The position numbers were made by a program, and so were the translations under genes. DNA of 64,000 nt from Methylobacterium thuringiense (GTDB lineage Bacteria; Pseudomonadota; Alphaproteobacteria; Rhizobiales; Beijerinckiaceae): contig NZ_BPRA01000005.1 in assembly GCF_022179645.1 (NCBI RefSeq), positions 167,043 through 231,042 of the forward strand, read 5' to 3'. The notes under the pieces were generated by a model. It did no database searches. It saw only the letters and a program-made list of their open reading frames with translations, and was not told the origin of the DNA. This document shows, piece by piece, positions 53,618 through 63,176 of this stretch (position 1 is its first letter; each line of letters starts with the position of its first letter).

Positions 53618-54025
53618 CTAGGCTCGCGCAGCCGCGGCGTCCGCCGCACCGGCGCAATCCCAGATGCTCAGGATAGCGCTGACCCGAAATCCGTCCATCA
53701 GCGCGATGTGGTCGACTTTGTGGTCGCAGAAGGCCCGCATCCGGTCGCCGGGCGAGGCGGTGACGTCGATCGCCGGAAAGTCGTGCTCGGCGATGACCCA
53801 GACGCAATGACCGTAGATGTCCGAGCCGCGTGTGGCGAGGGCCCGGAAGATGTCGCGTTCGGTCAACAGCCCGACGACGGCGGCATCCGCGGCATGGCCA
53901 TCGACGACCAGCAAAGCCCCGGCGCCCGATTGCGAGAGCCGCCGCGCCGCTTCGCCCACGGAGCTATCCCTGTGGATGCGCGGCGCGTCCGTTCTGCCGC
54001 GCGCTCGGCCCGATTCCCGGTCCAT
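53618..54025 (-). CDS. CBS-domain protein
   Basis: The protein has 135 aa. It carries a tandem CBS pair: IHRDSSVGEAARRLSQSGAG, then VVGLLTERDIFRALATRG, and IDVTASPGDRMRAFCDHKVD to ALMDGFRVSAILSIWD. CBS pairs bind adenosyl ligands and report energy state. The Ala-rich C-terminus is not conserved. It is the first of three minus-strand genes behind a GGTAT-N5-ATACC site at 54084-54098, 59 bp upstream of its ATG. Confidence 0.8.
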   Translation of the reverse strand: MDRESGRARGRTDAPRIHRDSSVGEAARRLSQSGAGALLVVDGHAADAAVVGLLTERDIFRALATRGSDIYGHCVWVIAEHDFPAIDVTASPGDRMRAFCDHKVDHIALMDGFRVSAILSIWDCAGAADAAAARA

Positions 54026-54078
54026 GGCGCTCCTCCTGTCAGGTGTCCCCTTATGGCCGGGAACGATCCATGGAGGCC

Positions 54079-54107
54079 AATCTGGTATACAACATACCTA
54101 TTGTCAA
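54079..54107 (-). promoter_or_regulatory. promoter-operator for the CBS/P-loop operon
   Basis: On the minus strand TTGACA (54107-54102), a 17-nt spacer and CAGATT (54084-54079) make a promoter. The spacer contains GGTAT-GTTGT-ATACC (54098-54084), a perfect dyad. It overlaps the promoter core as a repressor site would. Confidence 0.7.
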
Positions 54108-54460
54108 TTCTGAATTTTGAATTATGGTGCAGGCGCCGGTCGGAGAAGCGGAAACATACATCCGCATCTGGCCGTCGAAGCATTCGCATGATTCCGGCAC
54201 CGCCGGGCTTGTGACGACACTCACTTCTCTCGCGCCTCTTCGCTCCGACGGAGGCCTTGACCCGTGACCGAAGGACGACGTCCCCGAACTTATTTCAATA
54301 CGGCTTTCCGCTTGCGGCGCTCGTCTGCGCAGGAGCGTCCGAACCTCGTCCGCAGCCATCCGCGCGAAGCCGGCCGGCCGACGACGCAATCAAGAATCAA
54401 GACAATCAAGACGGTCCAATAACGCCAAGCATCCCAAAGACCTCTCCTTGGAGAAACGCC
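54108..54460. other. leader region of the first oxlT gene
   Basis: No gene is apparent. I find no GGTAT-N5-ATACC dyad here; the nearest is 54084-54098, 363 bp from the oxlT start. The region 54090-54130 is AT-rich. GGAGAA precedes the ATG at 54461. The oxlT promoter is not identified. Confidence 0.4.
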
Positions 54461-55744
54461 ATGGTTACCCCCTCCACGACAGCCGGTTCACCGCCCACCA
54501 GTCGATGGCTGCAACTGGTCTTCGGCATCGTCTGCATGTGCATGATCGCCAACATGCAGTACGGCTGGACCTTCTTCGTGAACCCGATCCAGGAGCGTCA
54601 CGGCTGGGACCGCGCCGCGATCCAGGTCGCCTTCACGATGTTCGTCGTCACCGAGACCTGGCTCGTCCCGATCGAAGGCTGGTTCGTCGACAAGTACGGC
54701 CCGCGCATCGTCGCGCTGATGGGCGGCCTGCTCTGTGCCGTCGGCTGGGTGATGAACTCCTACGCCGACTCGCTGACGATGCTCTACGCCGCCGCCGCCG
54801 TCGGCGGCACGGGCGCCGGCGCCGTCTACGGCACCTGCGTCGGCAACTCGCTGAAGTGGTTCCCCGATCGCCGCGGCCTCGCCGCCGGCCTCACCGCGAT
54901 GGGCTTTGGCGCGGGTTCGGCACTGACGGTCATCCCGATCCAGGCGATGATCAAGAACTACGGCTACGAGTCGGCCTTCTTCTACTTCGGCATCGGCCAG
55001 GGCGTCGTCGTCATGATCCTGGCGCTGTTCCTGATCGCGCCGAAGAAGGGCGACGTGCCGGAGGTGGCCAAGGTCAGCCAGAGCAAGCGCGACTTCACGC
55101 CCGGCGAGATGGTGCGCACGCCGATCTTCTGGATCATGTACGCGATGTTCGTGATGATGGCGGCCGGCGGCCTGATGGCCACCGCCCAGCTCGGGCCGAT
55201 CGCCAAGGACTTCCACATCATCGACACCCCCGTGAGCCTGCTCGGCATCACGTTGCCGGCCCTGACCTTCGCAGCGACGATCGATCGGGTGCTCAACGGC
55301 GTCACCCGACCGTTCTTCGGCTGGGTCTCCGACCATATCGGCCGCGAGAACACGATGTTCCTCTCCTTCGGCATCGAAGGCGTCGGCATCTACCTCCTGA
55401 GCGTGTTCGGGCAGGACCCGTTCATGTTCGTGATCCTCACCGGGCTCGTGTTCTTCGCCTGGGGCGAGATCTACTCGCTGTTCCCAGCCACCTGCGGCGA
55501 CACCTTCGGCTCGAAATACGCCGCGACCAATGCCGGCCTGCTCTACACGGCCAAGGGCACGGCCGCGCTGATCGTGCCCTTCTCCAGCGTGCTGACCACG
55601 ATGACCGGAAGCTGGCACGCGGTGTTCCTGGCCGCGGCCGGGCTGAACATCCTCGCAGCGCTGATGGCGCTGTTCGTGCTCAAGCCGATGCGGGCCGCCT
55701 ATACGAAGCCGGCGCTCGCCCTCCACGCGGTTCCCGCGGAGTAA
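54461..55744 (+). CDS. oxlT: oxalate:formate antiporter, copy 1
   Basis: The protein has 427 aa of major facilitator superfamily with 12 predicted segments. OxlT-type motifs are QYGWTFFVNPIQERHGWDRA, WFVDKYGPRIVALMGG, GAVYGTCVGNSLKWFPDRRG and FFGWVSDHIGRENTMFL. It exchanges extracellular oxalate for intracellular formate across the inner membrane. GGAGAA lies upstream of the ATG. A terminator follows, so it is expressed separately from the second copy. Confidence 0.9.
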   Translation: MVTPSTTAGSPPTSRWLQLVFGIVCMCMIANMQYGWTFFVNPIQERHGWDRAAIQVAFTMFVVTETWLVPIEGWFVDKYGPRIVALMGGLLCAVGWVMNSYADSLTMLYAAAAVGGTGAGAVYGTCVGNSLKWFPDRRGLAAGLTAMGFGAGSALTVIPIQAMIKNYGYESAFFYFGIGQGVVVMILALFLIAPKKGDVPEVAKVSQSKRDFTPGEMVRTPIFWIMYAMFVMMAAGGLMATAQLGPIAKDFHIIDTPVSLLGITLPALTFAATIDRVLNGVTRPFFGWVSDHIGRENTMFLSFGIEGVGIYLLSVFGQDPFMFVILTGLVFFAWGEIYSLFPATCGDTFGSKYAATNAGLLYTAKGTAALIVPFSSVLTTMTGSWHAVFLAAAGLNILAALMALFVLKPMRAAYTKPALALHAVPAE

Positions 55745-55762
55745 CCTCCCCACGATCGCCGA

Positions 55763-55798
55763 CGGCCGGTTCGAGCAACCGGCCGCCGGTTTGTTTTT
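55763..55798 (+). terminator. rho-independent terminator of oxlT copy 1
   Basis: CGGCCGGTT pairs with AACCGGCCG (9 bp, 5-nt loop), followed by CCGGTTTGTTTTT. Confidence 0.8.
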
Positions 55799-55952
55799 GC
55801 GCGGACGCGCGCCGTGGCTGAGACGCCCGGCGCGCGTCGTCGTTTCGGCCCTCCTCCGGCCGCGATGATCAGGCCTTCGGTCTCGACCATGCCCAGCGCG
55901 GATCGTACGATCGACCTGCGCGGCACCATATTCTTCGCCCGATCCGATCTCT

Positions 55953-55967
55953 GGTATATTGCATACC
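55953..55967 (+). promoter_or_regulatory. operator of the second oxlT
   Basis: GGTAT-ATTGC-ATACC is a perfect dyad, 66 bp before the ATG at 56033. Unlike the other sites it has no TTGAC box directly upstream. Confidence 0.65.
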
Positions 55968-56032
55968 TAGAAATATCATGCTTGATGGACCTGCTACGGA
56001 ATCAAGAAAACCCGCAACGGGAGGTATCCGGG

Positions 56033-57361
56033 ATGGATCGCCAGGACGCGCCGAACACATCCGCTCGACACCGGGAGGCAGCGCACGACGCGCCCTCGGC
56101 CAAATGGTGGCAGCTCGCTTTCGGCGTGCTCTGCATGGCGATGATCGCCAACCTGCAGTACGGCTGGACGCTCTTCGTCGATCCCATCGACGCCAAGTTT
56201 CACTGGGGCCGTGCGGCCATCCAGTTCGCCTTCACGATCTTCGTCGCAACGGAAACCTGGCTCGTACCGATCGAGACCTGGTTCGTGGACCGCTACGGCC
56301 CGCGCGTCGTGGTCGGCTTCGGCGGCGTGATGATCGGTCTCGCCTGGTTCCTCAACGCCCATGCCGAGTCGCTGCCCGTGCTGTACACGGCCGCGGTCAT
56401 CGGCGGGATCGGGGCCGGCTCGGTCTACGGTACCTGCGTCGGCAACGCCTTGAAGTGGTTCCCGCACCGTCGCGGCCTCGCGGCCGGCGCCACGGCGGCC
56501 GGCTTCGGCGCGGGCGCGGCCATCACGGTGGTTCCGATCGCCAAGATGATCGCCACGAGCGGCTACCAGGACGCCTTCCTGTATTTCGGCGTCGGACAGG
56601 GCCTCGTCGTCGTCGCCCTGTCGTTTCTGCTGCGCAAGCCGCGCTCGGCCGGCCCGGTCCAGCGCAAGAGCCTGCGCCTGCCGCAGACGAGCGTCGACCG
56701 CAGCCCGAAGGAAGCGGTCCGTACCCCCGTGTTCTGGGTGATGTACGCCATGTTCGTCATGGTGGCCTCGGGCGGCCTGATGGCGGCGGCGCAGATCGCG
56801 CCGATCGCCCATGACTTCAAGGTCGCCGACGTCCCGGTGAGCCTGTTCGGCCTGCAGATGGCGGCCCTGACCTTCGCGATTTCGCTGGACCGGATCTTCG
56901 ACGGCTTCGGCCGGCCGTTCTTCGGTTGGGTCTCGGACAATATCGGCCGCGAGAACACGATGTTCATCGCCTTCAGCATCGCGGCAATGGCGATCATCGT
57001 CCTGCTCAACCTCGGCACCAACCCCTACGTCTTCGTCTTCGCGACGGCTGTCTATTTCGGGGTGTTCGGCGAGATCTACTCGCTGTTCCCGGCCACCTGC
57101 GGCGACACGTTCGGCTCGAAGTTCGCGGCGAGCAATGCCGGGCTCCTCTACACCGCAAAGGGATCGGCCGCCTTCCTGGTGCCGTTCGGCAGTATGCTCT
57201 CGGCGGCCTATGGCTGGTCGGCGGTGTTCGCGCTGATCATCGGTCTCAACATCGTCGCGGCATCGCTCGCGATGTTCGTGCTGAAGCCCCTGCGCCGGCG
57301 CTACCTCACCGAGGAGCCGGGCCAGGCCGTGGCCAAAGATCGCTCGCTCACCCTCGCCTGA
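56033..57361 (+). CDS. oxlT: oxalate:formate antiporter, copy 2
   Basis: The protein has 442 aa and is closely related to copy 1 (QYGWTLFVDPIDAKFHWGRA, WFVDRYGPRVVVGFGG, GSVYGTCVGNALKWFPHRRG and EIYSLFPATCGDTFGSKF). It differs in the first 25 residues and in the central loop (RKPRSAGPVQRKSLRLPQTS). GGGAGGT precedes the ATG. The two copies probably differ in affinity or substrate (for example other dicarboxylates). A strong terminator follows and oxc comes next under its own promoter. Confidence 0.88.
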   Translation: MDRQDAPNTSARHREAAHDAPSAKWWQLAFGVLCMAMIANLQYGWTLFVDPIDAKFHWGRAAIQFAFTIFVATETWLVPIETWFVDRYGPRVVVGFGGVMIGLAWFLNAHAESLPVLYTAAVIGGIGAGSVYGTCVGNALKWFPHRRGLAAGATAAGFGAGAAITVVPIAKMIATSGYQDAFLYFGVGQGLVVVALSFLLRKPRSAGPVQRKSLRLPQTSVDRSPKEAVRTPVFWVMYAMFVMVASGGLMAAAQIAPIAHDFKVADVPVSLFGLQMAALTFAISLDRIFDGFGRPFFGWVSDNIGRENTMFIAFSIAAMAIIVLLNLGTNPYVFVFATAVYFGVFGEIYSLFPATCGDTFGSKFAASNAGLLYTAKGSAAFLVPFGSMLSAAYGWSAVFALIIGLNIVAASLAMFVLKPLRRRYLTEEPGQAVAKDRSLTLA

Positions 57362-57372
57362 CGATCTCCCAG

Positions 57373-57407
57373 ACGCCGGCCGATCCCCATTTCGGCCGGC
57401 GTTTTCG
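57373..57407 (+). terminator. rho-independent terminator of oxlT copy 2
   Basis: ACGCCGGCCGA pairs with TCGGCCGGCGT (11 bp, 8-nt loop), followed by a TTTTC run. It abuts the oxc promoter directly. Confidence 0.9.
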
Positions 57408-57436
57408 TTGACCCAATTATTGGTATTTGGTATACC
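57408..57436 (+). promoter_or_regulatory. oxc promoter with operator
   Basis: TTGACC (57408-57413), a 17-nt spacer and TATACC (57431-57436) form the best promoter in the cluster. The dyad GGTAT-TTGGT-ATACC (57422-57436) covers the spacer and -10. The inner TTTGGTATACCAAA is itself a 14-bp palindrome. Confidence 0.8.
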
Positions 57437-57534
57437 AAAGATCGGATCTCAGCCGGATCCCACGCGCCCGCCGATTCCGAACAACCCGGTCGGACAAGGG
57501 TGACACCTCACACATTCTCTCGGAAGGGAACGAC

Positions 57535-59298
57535 ATGTTTGCAGTGGCCAAGCTCATCGATACGTCGACGACCGACGTCAGCATCGCCGAAGCCGACGCT
57601 CCGATGGAGCTGACGGATGGCTTCCACCTCGTCATCGACGCGCTGAAGCTCAACGGCATCGAGACGATCTACGGCGTGCCCGGCATCCCGATCACCGATC
57701 TCGGCCGGATGGCCCAGGCCGAGGGCATGCGCGTCATCTCCTTCCGGCACGAGCAGCATGCCGGCAACGCGGCGGCGATCGCGGGCTTCCTCACCAAGAA
57801 GCCCGGCATCTGCCTCACCGTGTCGGCCCCGGGCTTTCTCAACGGCCTGACGGCACTCGCCAACGCCACCACGAACTGCTTCCCGATGATCCTGATCTCG
57901 GGCTCCTCCGAGCGCGAGATCGTCGACCTGCAGCAGGGCGATTACGAGGAGATGGACCAGCTTGCCATCGCCAAGCCGCTCTGCAAGGCCGCCTTCCGCG
58001 TGCTGCACGCGGCCGATATCGGCATCGCCATCGCCCGCGCCATCCGCGCCGCCGTCTCCGGTCGTCCGGGCGGGGTCTATCTCGATCTCCCCGCCAAGCT
58101 TTTCAGCCAGGTGATGGATGCCGAAGCCGGCGCGGCCTCGCTCGTCAAGGTGATCGACGCGGCCCCTGCCCAGATCCCGGCGCCATCGGCCGTCGCCCGC
58201 GCCATTGAGGAACTGAAGAACGCCAAGCGCCCGCTGATCGTGCTCGGCAAGGGCGCCGCCTACGCCCAGGCCGACGAACTCGTGCGCGAACTCGTCGAGA
58301 CCAGCGGCATCCCTTACGTGCCGATGAGCATGGCCAAGGGCCTCCTTCCGGACACGCATCCGCTCTCGGCCGGTGCCGCGCGCTCGACGGCTCTGAAAGA
58401 TTCGGACGTCGTCCTCCTCGTCGGCGCCCGCCTCAACTGGCTGCTCTCGCACGGCAAGGGCAAGACCTGGGGCGCGCCCGGCTCCAAGCGCTTCATCCAG
58501 ATCGACATCGAGCCGCGGGAGATGGACTCGAACGTCGAGATCGTCGCGCCCGTGGTCGGCGATATCGGCTCCTGCCTCGCGGCACTCCTCGAAGGCATGG
58601 GCCAGGGCTGGAAGACCGCGCCGGCCGACTGGATCGAGACGCTGCGTTCCAAGCGCGAGGCCAACGTCGCCAAGATGGCGCCGAAGCTGATGAAGAACAC
58701 GGCGCCGATGGACTTCCACTCGGCGCTGGGCGCGCTCCGCACCGTGATCAAGGAGCGGCCGGACGCAATCCTCGTCAACGAGGGCGCCAACACCCTCGAT
58801 CTCGCCCGCGGGATCATCGACATGTACCAGCCGAGGAAGCGCCTGGACGTCGGGACCTGGGGCATCATGGGCATCGGCATGGGCTTCGCCGTCGCCGCCG
58901 CTGTCGAGACCGGCAAGCCGGTGCTGTGCGTCGAGGGCGACAGCGCCTTCGGCTTCTCCGGCATGGAGGTGGAGACCATCTGCCGGTACAACCTGCCGGT
59001 CTGCATCGTGGTGTTCAACAACAACGGCATCTACCGCGGCACCGACACGGACCCGACCGGCCGCGACCCGGCCACCACCGTCTTCGTGCCGGAGGCGCGT
59101 TACGACCGCATGATGGAAGCCTTCGGCGGCGTCGGCGCCCACGTCACCACCCCCGACGAGCTCAAGCGCGCGGTGGATGCGGCCATGGATTCGGGCCGGC
59201 CGACTCTGATCAACGCCGCGATCGACCCGGCCGCCGGCAGCGAGAGCGGCAATATCGGCAGCCTCAATCCGCAGAGCGCGATCAAGAAGAAGACGTGA
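57535..59298 (+). CDS. oxc: oxalyl-CoA decarboxylase
   Basis: The protein has 587 aa of thiamine-diphosphate enzyme. The N-terminal domain holds the catalytic Glu in [17 protein letters not shown]. The middle domain and C-terminal ThDP-binding motif follow ([20 protein letters not shown] to NNNGIYRG). It converts oxalyl-CoA to formyl-CoA and CO2, closing a cycle with Frc and giving formate. GGAAGGGAA precedes the ATG at 57535. It sits alone behind its own promoter-operator. Confidence 0.97.
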   Translation: MFAVAKLIDTSTTDVSIAEADAPMELTDGFHLVIDALKLNGIETIYGVPGIPITDLGRMAQAEGMRVISFRHEQHAGNAAAIAGFLTKKPGICLTVSAPGFLNGLTALANATTNCFPMILISGSSEREIVDLQQGDYEEMDQLAIAKPLCKAAFRVLHAADIGIAIARAIRAAVSGRPGGVYLDLPAKLFSQVMDAEAGAASLVKVIDAAPAQIPAPSAVARAIEELKNAKRPLIVLGKGAAYAQADELVRELVETSGIPYVPMSMAKGLLPDTHPLSAGAARSTALKDSDVVLLVGARLNWLLSHGKGKTWGAPGSKRFIQIDIEPREMDSNVEIVAPVVGDIGSCLAALLEGMGQGWKTAPADWIETLRSKREANVAKMAPKLMKNTAPMDFHSALGALRTVIKERPDAILVNEGANTLDLARGIIDMYQPRKRLDVGTWGIMGIGMGFAVAAAVETGKPVLCVEGDSAFGFSGMEVETICRYNLPVCIVVFNNNGIYRGTDTDPTGRDPATTVFVPEARYDRMMEAFGGVGAHVTTPDELKRAVDAAMDSGRPTLINAAIDPAAGSESGNIGSLNPQSAIKKKT

Positions 59299-59413
59299 GG
59301 GCGGCTCGCCTCGTCGAGTCTCTAACGAGACCGGCCCTGCCCCGGCAGCCAGCGAGGCTGTCGAGGTTGCGCCTTCCGATACCGTGTCCTGTCGATCGAA
59401 GCGGTCACCGTGC

Positions 59414-59550
59414 CACTCCTCGCCCTCTGGGCGAGGGGGACCGCGCGCAGCGCGGTGGAGCGGGCGGCACCGAACCCATGCCGGGGACGACGGCGCCGGC
59501 CCCCTCCGTCCGCTTCGCGGCCACCTCCCCCAGAGGTGGAGGAGAGCCCC
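59414..59550. repeat. intergenic palindromic repeat after oxc
   Basis: CTCCTCGCCCTCTGGGCGAG and, further on, CCACCTCCCCCAGAGGTGGA are self-complementary units. The surrounding CGCGCGCAGCGCGGTGGAGC and CCCTCCGTCCGCTTCGCGG fit a common alphaproteobacterial dispersed repeat. It fills the 312-bp gap 59299-59610; no gene is seen. Confidence 0.6.
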
Positions 59551-59610
59551 AGTCGCATGCCGATCCGATCATCCGGAACGGCATGAGCCGACACCAACGC
59601 GGGTAACGCC

Positions 59611-60309
59611 ATGATCGACCCCCAGCTCGCGGGCCGGTTGAGCTTCCTCCCCCGGCTGCCGACCGAAAAGCCGCTCCCCCCGGGCCGTCACGACCTCGGG
59701 CTGTTTCCCGAGCGCGACGCGGTCCTGTTCGTGCCGCAGGCGGTTCCCGCGCGCCGGCCGGTGCCGCTGGTCGTGCTGTTCCATGGCGGCGGCGGCAGCG
59801 CCCAAAAGATCCTGCCGATGCTGGAGGCCCATGCCGAGGCCCGCGGCTTCCTGTTGCTGGCGCCGCAATCGCTCCATCCGACCTGGGACCTCGTGATCGC
59901 CGGCAACGGCCCCGACCGCGAACGGTTGGACCTGGCTCTGGCGGCCGTCACCGCGCGCTTCCTGCTCGATCCCGGCCGGCTCGCCTTCGCCGGCCATTCC
60001 GACGGCGGCAGCTACGCGCTGTCCCTCGGGCTCACCAACGGCGATCGCGTCAGCCACGTCATCGTGTCCTCGGCGGGTTTTTTGTCCGTCCAGCTCCAGG
60101 CCGGCGCGCCGCGCATCTTCCTTTCGCACGGCACCCGCGACGAACAGATTCCAATCGACCGCAGCGGCCGCGTCCATGCTCGCCTGCTCCGGCAAGCCGG
60201 CTACGACGTCACCTATGTCGAGTATGACGGGCGGCACGCCTACGACCCGGCCGTCGTGCGGCAGGCCGTCGATTTCTTTCTTCGGGAGATGCTGTCGGCC
60301 GTCGACTGA
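59611..60309 (+). CDS. alpha/beta hydrolase (esterase/PHB-depolymerase-like)
   Basis: The protein has 232 aa. The oxyanion segment is LVVLFHGGGGSAQ, the nucleophile Ser in FAGHSDGGSYAL, the Asp in SHGTRDEQIPI and the His in YDGRHAYDP. There is no signal peptide, so it acts in the cytosol. The substrate is unknown; phospholipase or carboxylesterase family members look similar. It is not preceded by an oxalate-type operator and may be unrelated to the cluster. Confidence 0.8.
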   Translation: MIDPQLAGRLSFLPRLPTEKPLPPGRHDLGLFPERDAVLFVPQAVPARRPVPLVVLFHGGGGSAQKILPMLEAHAEARGFLLLAPQSLHPTWDLVIAGNGPDRERLDLALAAVTARFLLDPGRLAFAGHSDGGSYALSLGLTNGDRVSHVIVSSAGFLSVQLQAGAPRIFLSHGTRDEQIPIDRSGRVHARLLRQAGYDVTYVEYDGRHAYDPAVVRQAVDFFLREMLSAVD

Positions 60310-60434
60310 TGCAAACGGACGAAAGCTCTGCCCCTTCCTGCGACTGGCCGTTGGTAAGCGCGAAAGCGTGCCGCCGCTGGTCGTGCGGCGGACGCCTTGG
60401 ACCGGTTATGGTCGAAGGCCGCTGGTACGAGCGG

Positions 60435-61631
60435 TCAGGACGCTCCGGCGGACGCCAGGCGTAGGCTCGGACCCTCGTCGCCGCGGCTCGCCATGTCGGC
60501 GAGCATCGCACCCACCAGATCCGTCTGCGCGACGACGCCGACCAGCCGCCCGTCCGGGCTGGTGACCGGCGCATGGTGGAGACCGGCCTGCGTCATCAGA
60601 AGGGCGGCCTCGCCGGCCACCGTGTCCGGGTGCAGCGTGGTGATGTCCGTGGTCATGACGTCGGCGACCGAGCCGTGCGGAGCGCGGCCGCGGTCGCGCG
60701 TCAGCCGGAGCCGGCGGCCGAGCCCGAGGCGCGGTCCGCGCATGTCCCACACCGTCTTGTCGATGAGGTCGCTCTGGGTGACGACGCCGAGCACCCGTGC
60801 GCCCTCGTCGGTGACCGGCAGAATGGTGACGCGGTGGCCGCGCAGCATCTCGAGGGCGTCGCGCAACGGCGTCTCGGGCGCGATGGCGCGGACGTTTCGC
60901 GAGAGCAGCGCGGCGCAGGTGGTCTGGCCCGAGCGGCGCAGCGAGGCATGGATCTGTGCCCGGCGCAGGATTGCCTGGAGGTCGCCTCTGCCGATGTCGA
61001 GGATCTCGTCGACGTCCCGGAGCGCCGCATCGAGATCTGCGGCGGTGAGGCCGCTGCCCGAGGCCGGGATCGGATCGTTGCCGCGCGCCGGCCGGCCCGG
61101 CGCCACATGCGGGTAGGAGCGTCCCGTCAGGTTGTTGAATACCAGGGCCGAGACCAGCAGCAGGGCCGAGTTCAGGCCGACCGGCCAGAGCACGAAACCG
61201 TAGCCGAGATCGCGGATCGCCGGGCCGCCGAGCACGGCCGTCAGCGCCACGGCGCCGCTCGGCGGATGCAGGCAGCCGAGGAGCATCATCAGCGCGATGG
61301 CGAGCCCCACCGCAACGGAAGCGGCCAGAACCGGGTCGGTAATGCTCGCCGCCGCCGTGACGCCGACCAGCGCCGCCACCAGGTTGCCGCCGAGGATCGA
61401 CCAGGGCTGCGCCAGCGGACTCGACGGCACTGCGAAGAGCAGGACGGCCGAGGCGCCCATCGGCGCGATCAGCGCCGGCAAAGCGGCGTCCGATCCGACG
61501 GCGCTCCGCGCGATCAATCCGGTGAGGAGGATCCCGACCAACGCGCCGCAAGCGGAGCGGACGCGCTCCCGCGTGCTGATGGCGAGCAGATCCGGAACGA
61601 ACCGGCTCAGGAACGGGCTCAGCATCGGCAC
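60435..61631 (-). CDS. HPP-family membrane protein with tandem CBS domains
   Basis: The protein has 398 aa. About four transmembrane segments carry the HPP motif (LGCLHPPSGAVALTAVLGGP). A linker follows, then CBS1 (LSRNVRAIAPETPLRDALEM) and CBS2 (VADVMTTDITTLHPDTVAGE). HPP proteins are implicated in nitrite transport in plastids and cyanobacteria; the substrate here is not known. Start at 61631 or two codons later. It lies downstream of frc copy 2 on the same strand but after a terminator. Confidence 0.85.
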   Translation of the reverse strand: MPMLSPFLSRFVPDLLAISTRERVRSACGALVGILLTGLIARSAVGSDAALPALIAPMGASAVLLFAVPSSPLAQPWSILGGNLVAALVGVTAAASITDPVLAASVAVGLAIALMMLLGCLHPPSGAVALTAVLGGPAIRDLGYGFVLWPVGLNSALLLVSALVFNNLTGRSYPHVAPGRPARGNDPIPASGSGLTAADLDAALRDVDEILDIGRGDLQAILRRAQIHASLRRSGQTTCAALLSRNVRAIAPETPLRDALEMLRGHRVTILPVTDEGARVLGVVTQSDLIDKTVWDMRGPRLGLGRRLRLTRDRGRAPHGSVADVMTTDITTLHPDTVAGEAALLMTQAGLHHAPVTSPDGRLVGVVAQTDLVGAMLADMASRGDEGPSLRLASAGAS

Positions 61632-61691
61632 GGGCCTCGGCGCTGACGGGATCGGGGCGGCGACGGCATAGCCCGTCGCCTCCGCCTTCCC

Positions 61692-61724
61692 AAAAAGAAA
61701 AGCCGGACCGACGGATCGGCCCGG
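61692..61724 (-). terminator. rho-independent terminator of frc copy 2
   Basis: On the minus strand CCGGGCCGA and TCGGTCCGG pair (9 bp with one wobble, tetraloop) and are followed by a TTTTCTTTTT run. Confidence 0.8.
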
Positions 61725-61862
61725 AGTTGTCGCAAGGGAGCGTCGGTGGCTCGTCGCCGCCGTCGCGCCCTTGCCAAGAGAGGAGAAATGAGGAGGAGCC
61801 GGGCTCGGGGTCGGTCAGGCTCGCGCGCCACCCCCGGGCCGTCTCGTTTCCGAAACCGCGGC

Positions 61863-63113
61863 TCAGACAGCCTTGGCGTCGTGAAGCTCCGCGATCTGCT
61901 GCTGGTTGTAGCCGAGGCCGGCCAGGACCTCGTTGGTGTGCTCGCCGAGCAGCGGCGAGGCCTTGATGTCGACCTGGAGGTCGGAGAACTTGATCGGGCT
62001 TCCCACCGTCAGGTACGAACCGAGCTTCGGGTGCTGCACCTCGGCGATGGTGCCGCTGTCGCGCAGGGACTTGTCGACCGAGATCTCCTTCATCGAGAGC
62101 ACCGGCGAGCAGGGGATGTCGAACTTGCGCAGGATGTCGACGGCCTCGAACTTGGTCTTGTCGGCGAGCCACTCTTCGATCGTGCCGAAGATGTCCATGA
62201 TCTTGTCCTGGCGGGCGCGGGCGGTGTTGTAGGCCGGGTCGTCGATCCACTCTTCGCGGCCGAGCGCCTTGCAGATCGGGGCCCAGGCGTGGCCCTGGAT
62301 CGTGAAGTAGATGTAGGCGTTCGGGTCGGTCTCCCAGCCCTTGCACTTCAGCACCCAGCCCGGCTGGCCGCCGCCGCCCGCATTGCCGCCGCGCGGCACC
62401 ACGTCCGTAAACGTGCCGTGCGGATATTGTGGGTATTCTTCGAGGTAGCCGACGGCGTCGAGGCGCTGCTGGTCCCGCAGCTTTACGCGGCAGAGATTGA
62501 TCACCGCGTCCTGCATCGAGACGGCGACCTTCTGGCCCTTGCCGGTCTTGTCCTTGTGGCGCAGCGCCGTGAGTATGCCGATGGCGAGGTGCATGCCGGT
62601 GTTCGAGTCGCCGAGCGCGGCGGCCGACACGGTCGGCGGGCCGTCCCAGAAGCCGGTGGTCGAGGCAGCGCCGCCGGCGCATTGGGCGACGTTCTCGTAG
62701 ACCTTCAGGTCCTCGTAATGGTGGCCGTCGGAAAAGCCCTTGACCGAGGCCAGCACCATGCCGGGGTTGAGCTCCTGGATCCTGGCCCAGGAGAAGCCCA
62801 TGCGGTCGAGGGCGCCGGGGCCGAAGTTCTCGACCATGACGTCGGATTCCTTGATCAGCTTCTCGAGGACTTCCTTGCCTTGCTTGACCTTCGTGTCGAG
62901 GGTCAGCGAACGCTTGTTCGAGTTCAGCATCGTGAAGTAGAGCGCGTCCGCGCCCTCGACGTGGCGCAGCTGGTTGCGGGTGACGTCGCCGGCGCCGGGG
63001 CGCTCGACCTTGATCACGTCCGCGCCGAACCAGGCGAGGAGCTGCGTGCAGGCCGGTCCGGCCTGGACGTGGGTGAAGTCGATGATCTTGATGCCTTCGA
63101 GCGGCTGGCTCAT
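61863..63113 (-). CDS. frc: formyl-CoA:oxalate CoA-transferase, copy 2
   Basis: The protein has 416 aa, starting [20 protein letters not shown] with the catalytic Asp169 in ALGDSNTG. The length and motifs match characterised formyl-CoA transferases more closely than copy 1 does. It lies 63 nt downstream of the PAS gene and has no operator of its own, so the pair forms one operon behind the dyad at 63775. Its terminator is at 61692-61724. Confidence 0.95.
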   Translation of the reverse strand: MSQPLEGIKIIDFTHVQAGPACTQLLAWFGADVIKVERPGAGDVTRNQLRHVEGADALYFTMLNSNKRSLTLDTKVKQGKEVLEKLIKESDVMVENFGPGALDRMGFSWARIQELNPGMVLASVKGFSDGHHYEDLKVYENVAQCAGGAASTTGFWDGPPTVSAAALGDSNTGMHLAIGILTALRHKDKTGKGQKVAVSMQDAVINLCRVKLRDQQRLDAVGYLEEYPQYPHGTFTDVVPRGGNAGGGGQPGWVLKCKGWETDPNAYIYFTIQGHAWAPICKALGREEWIDDPAYNTARARQDKIMDIFGTIEEWLADKTKFEAVDILRKFDIPCSPVLSMKEISVDKSLRDSGTIAEVQHPKLGSYLTVGSPIKFSDLQVDIKASPLLGEHTNEVLAGLGYNQQQIAELHDAKAV

Positions 63114-63176
63114 GGTCGTTGTCTCCCTGTGGTCGACGGCGTTGCGGTTTCGAAGTTTTTTTGAGAAATCCGAAGT

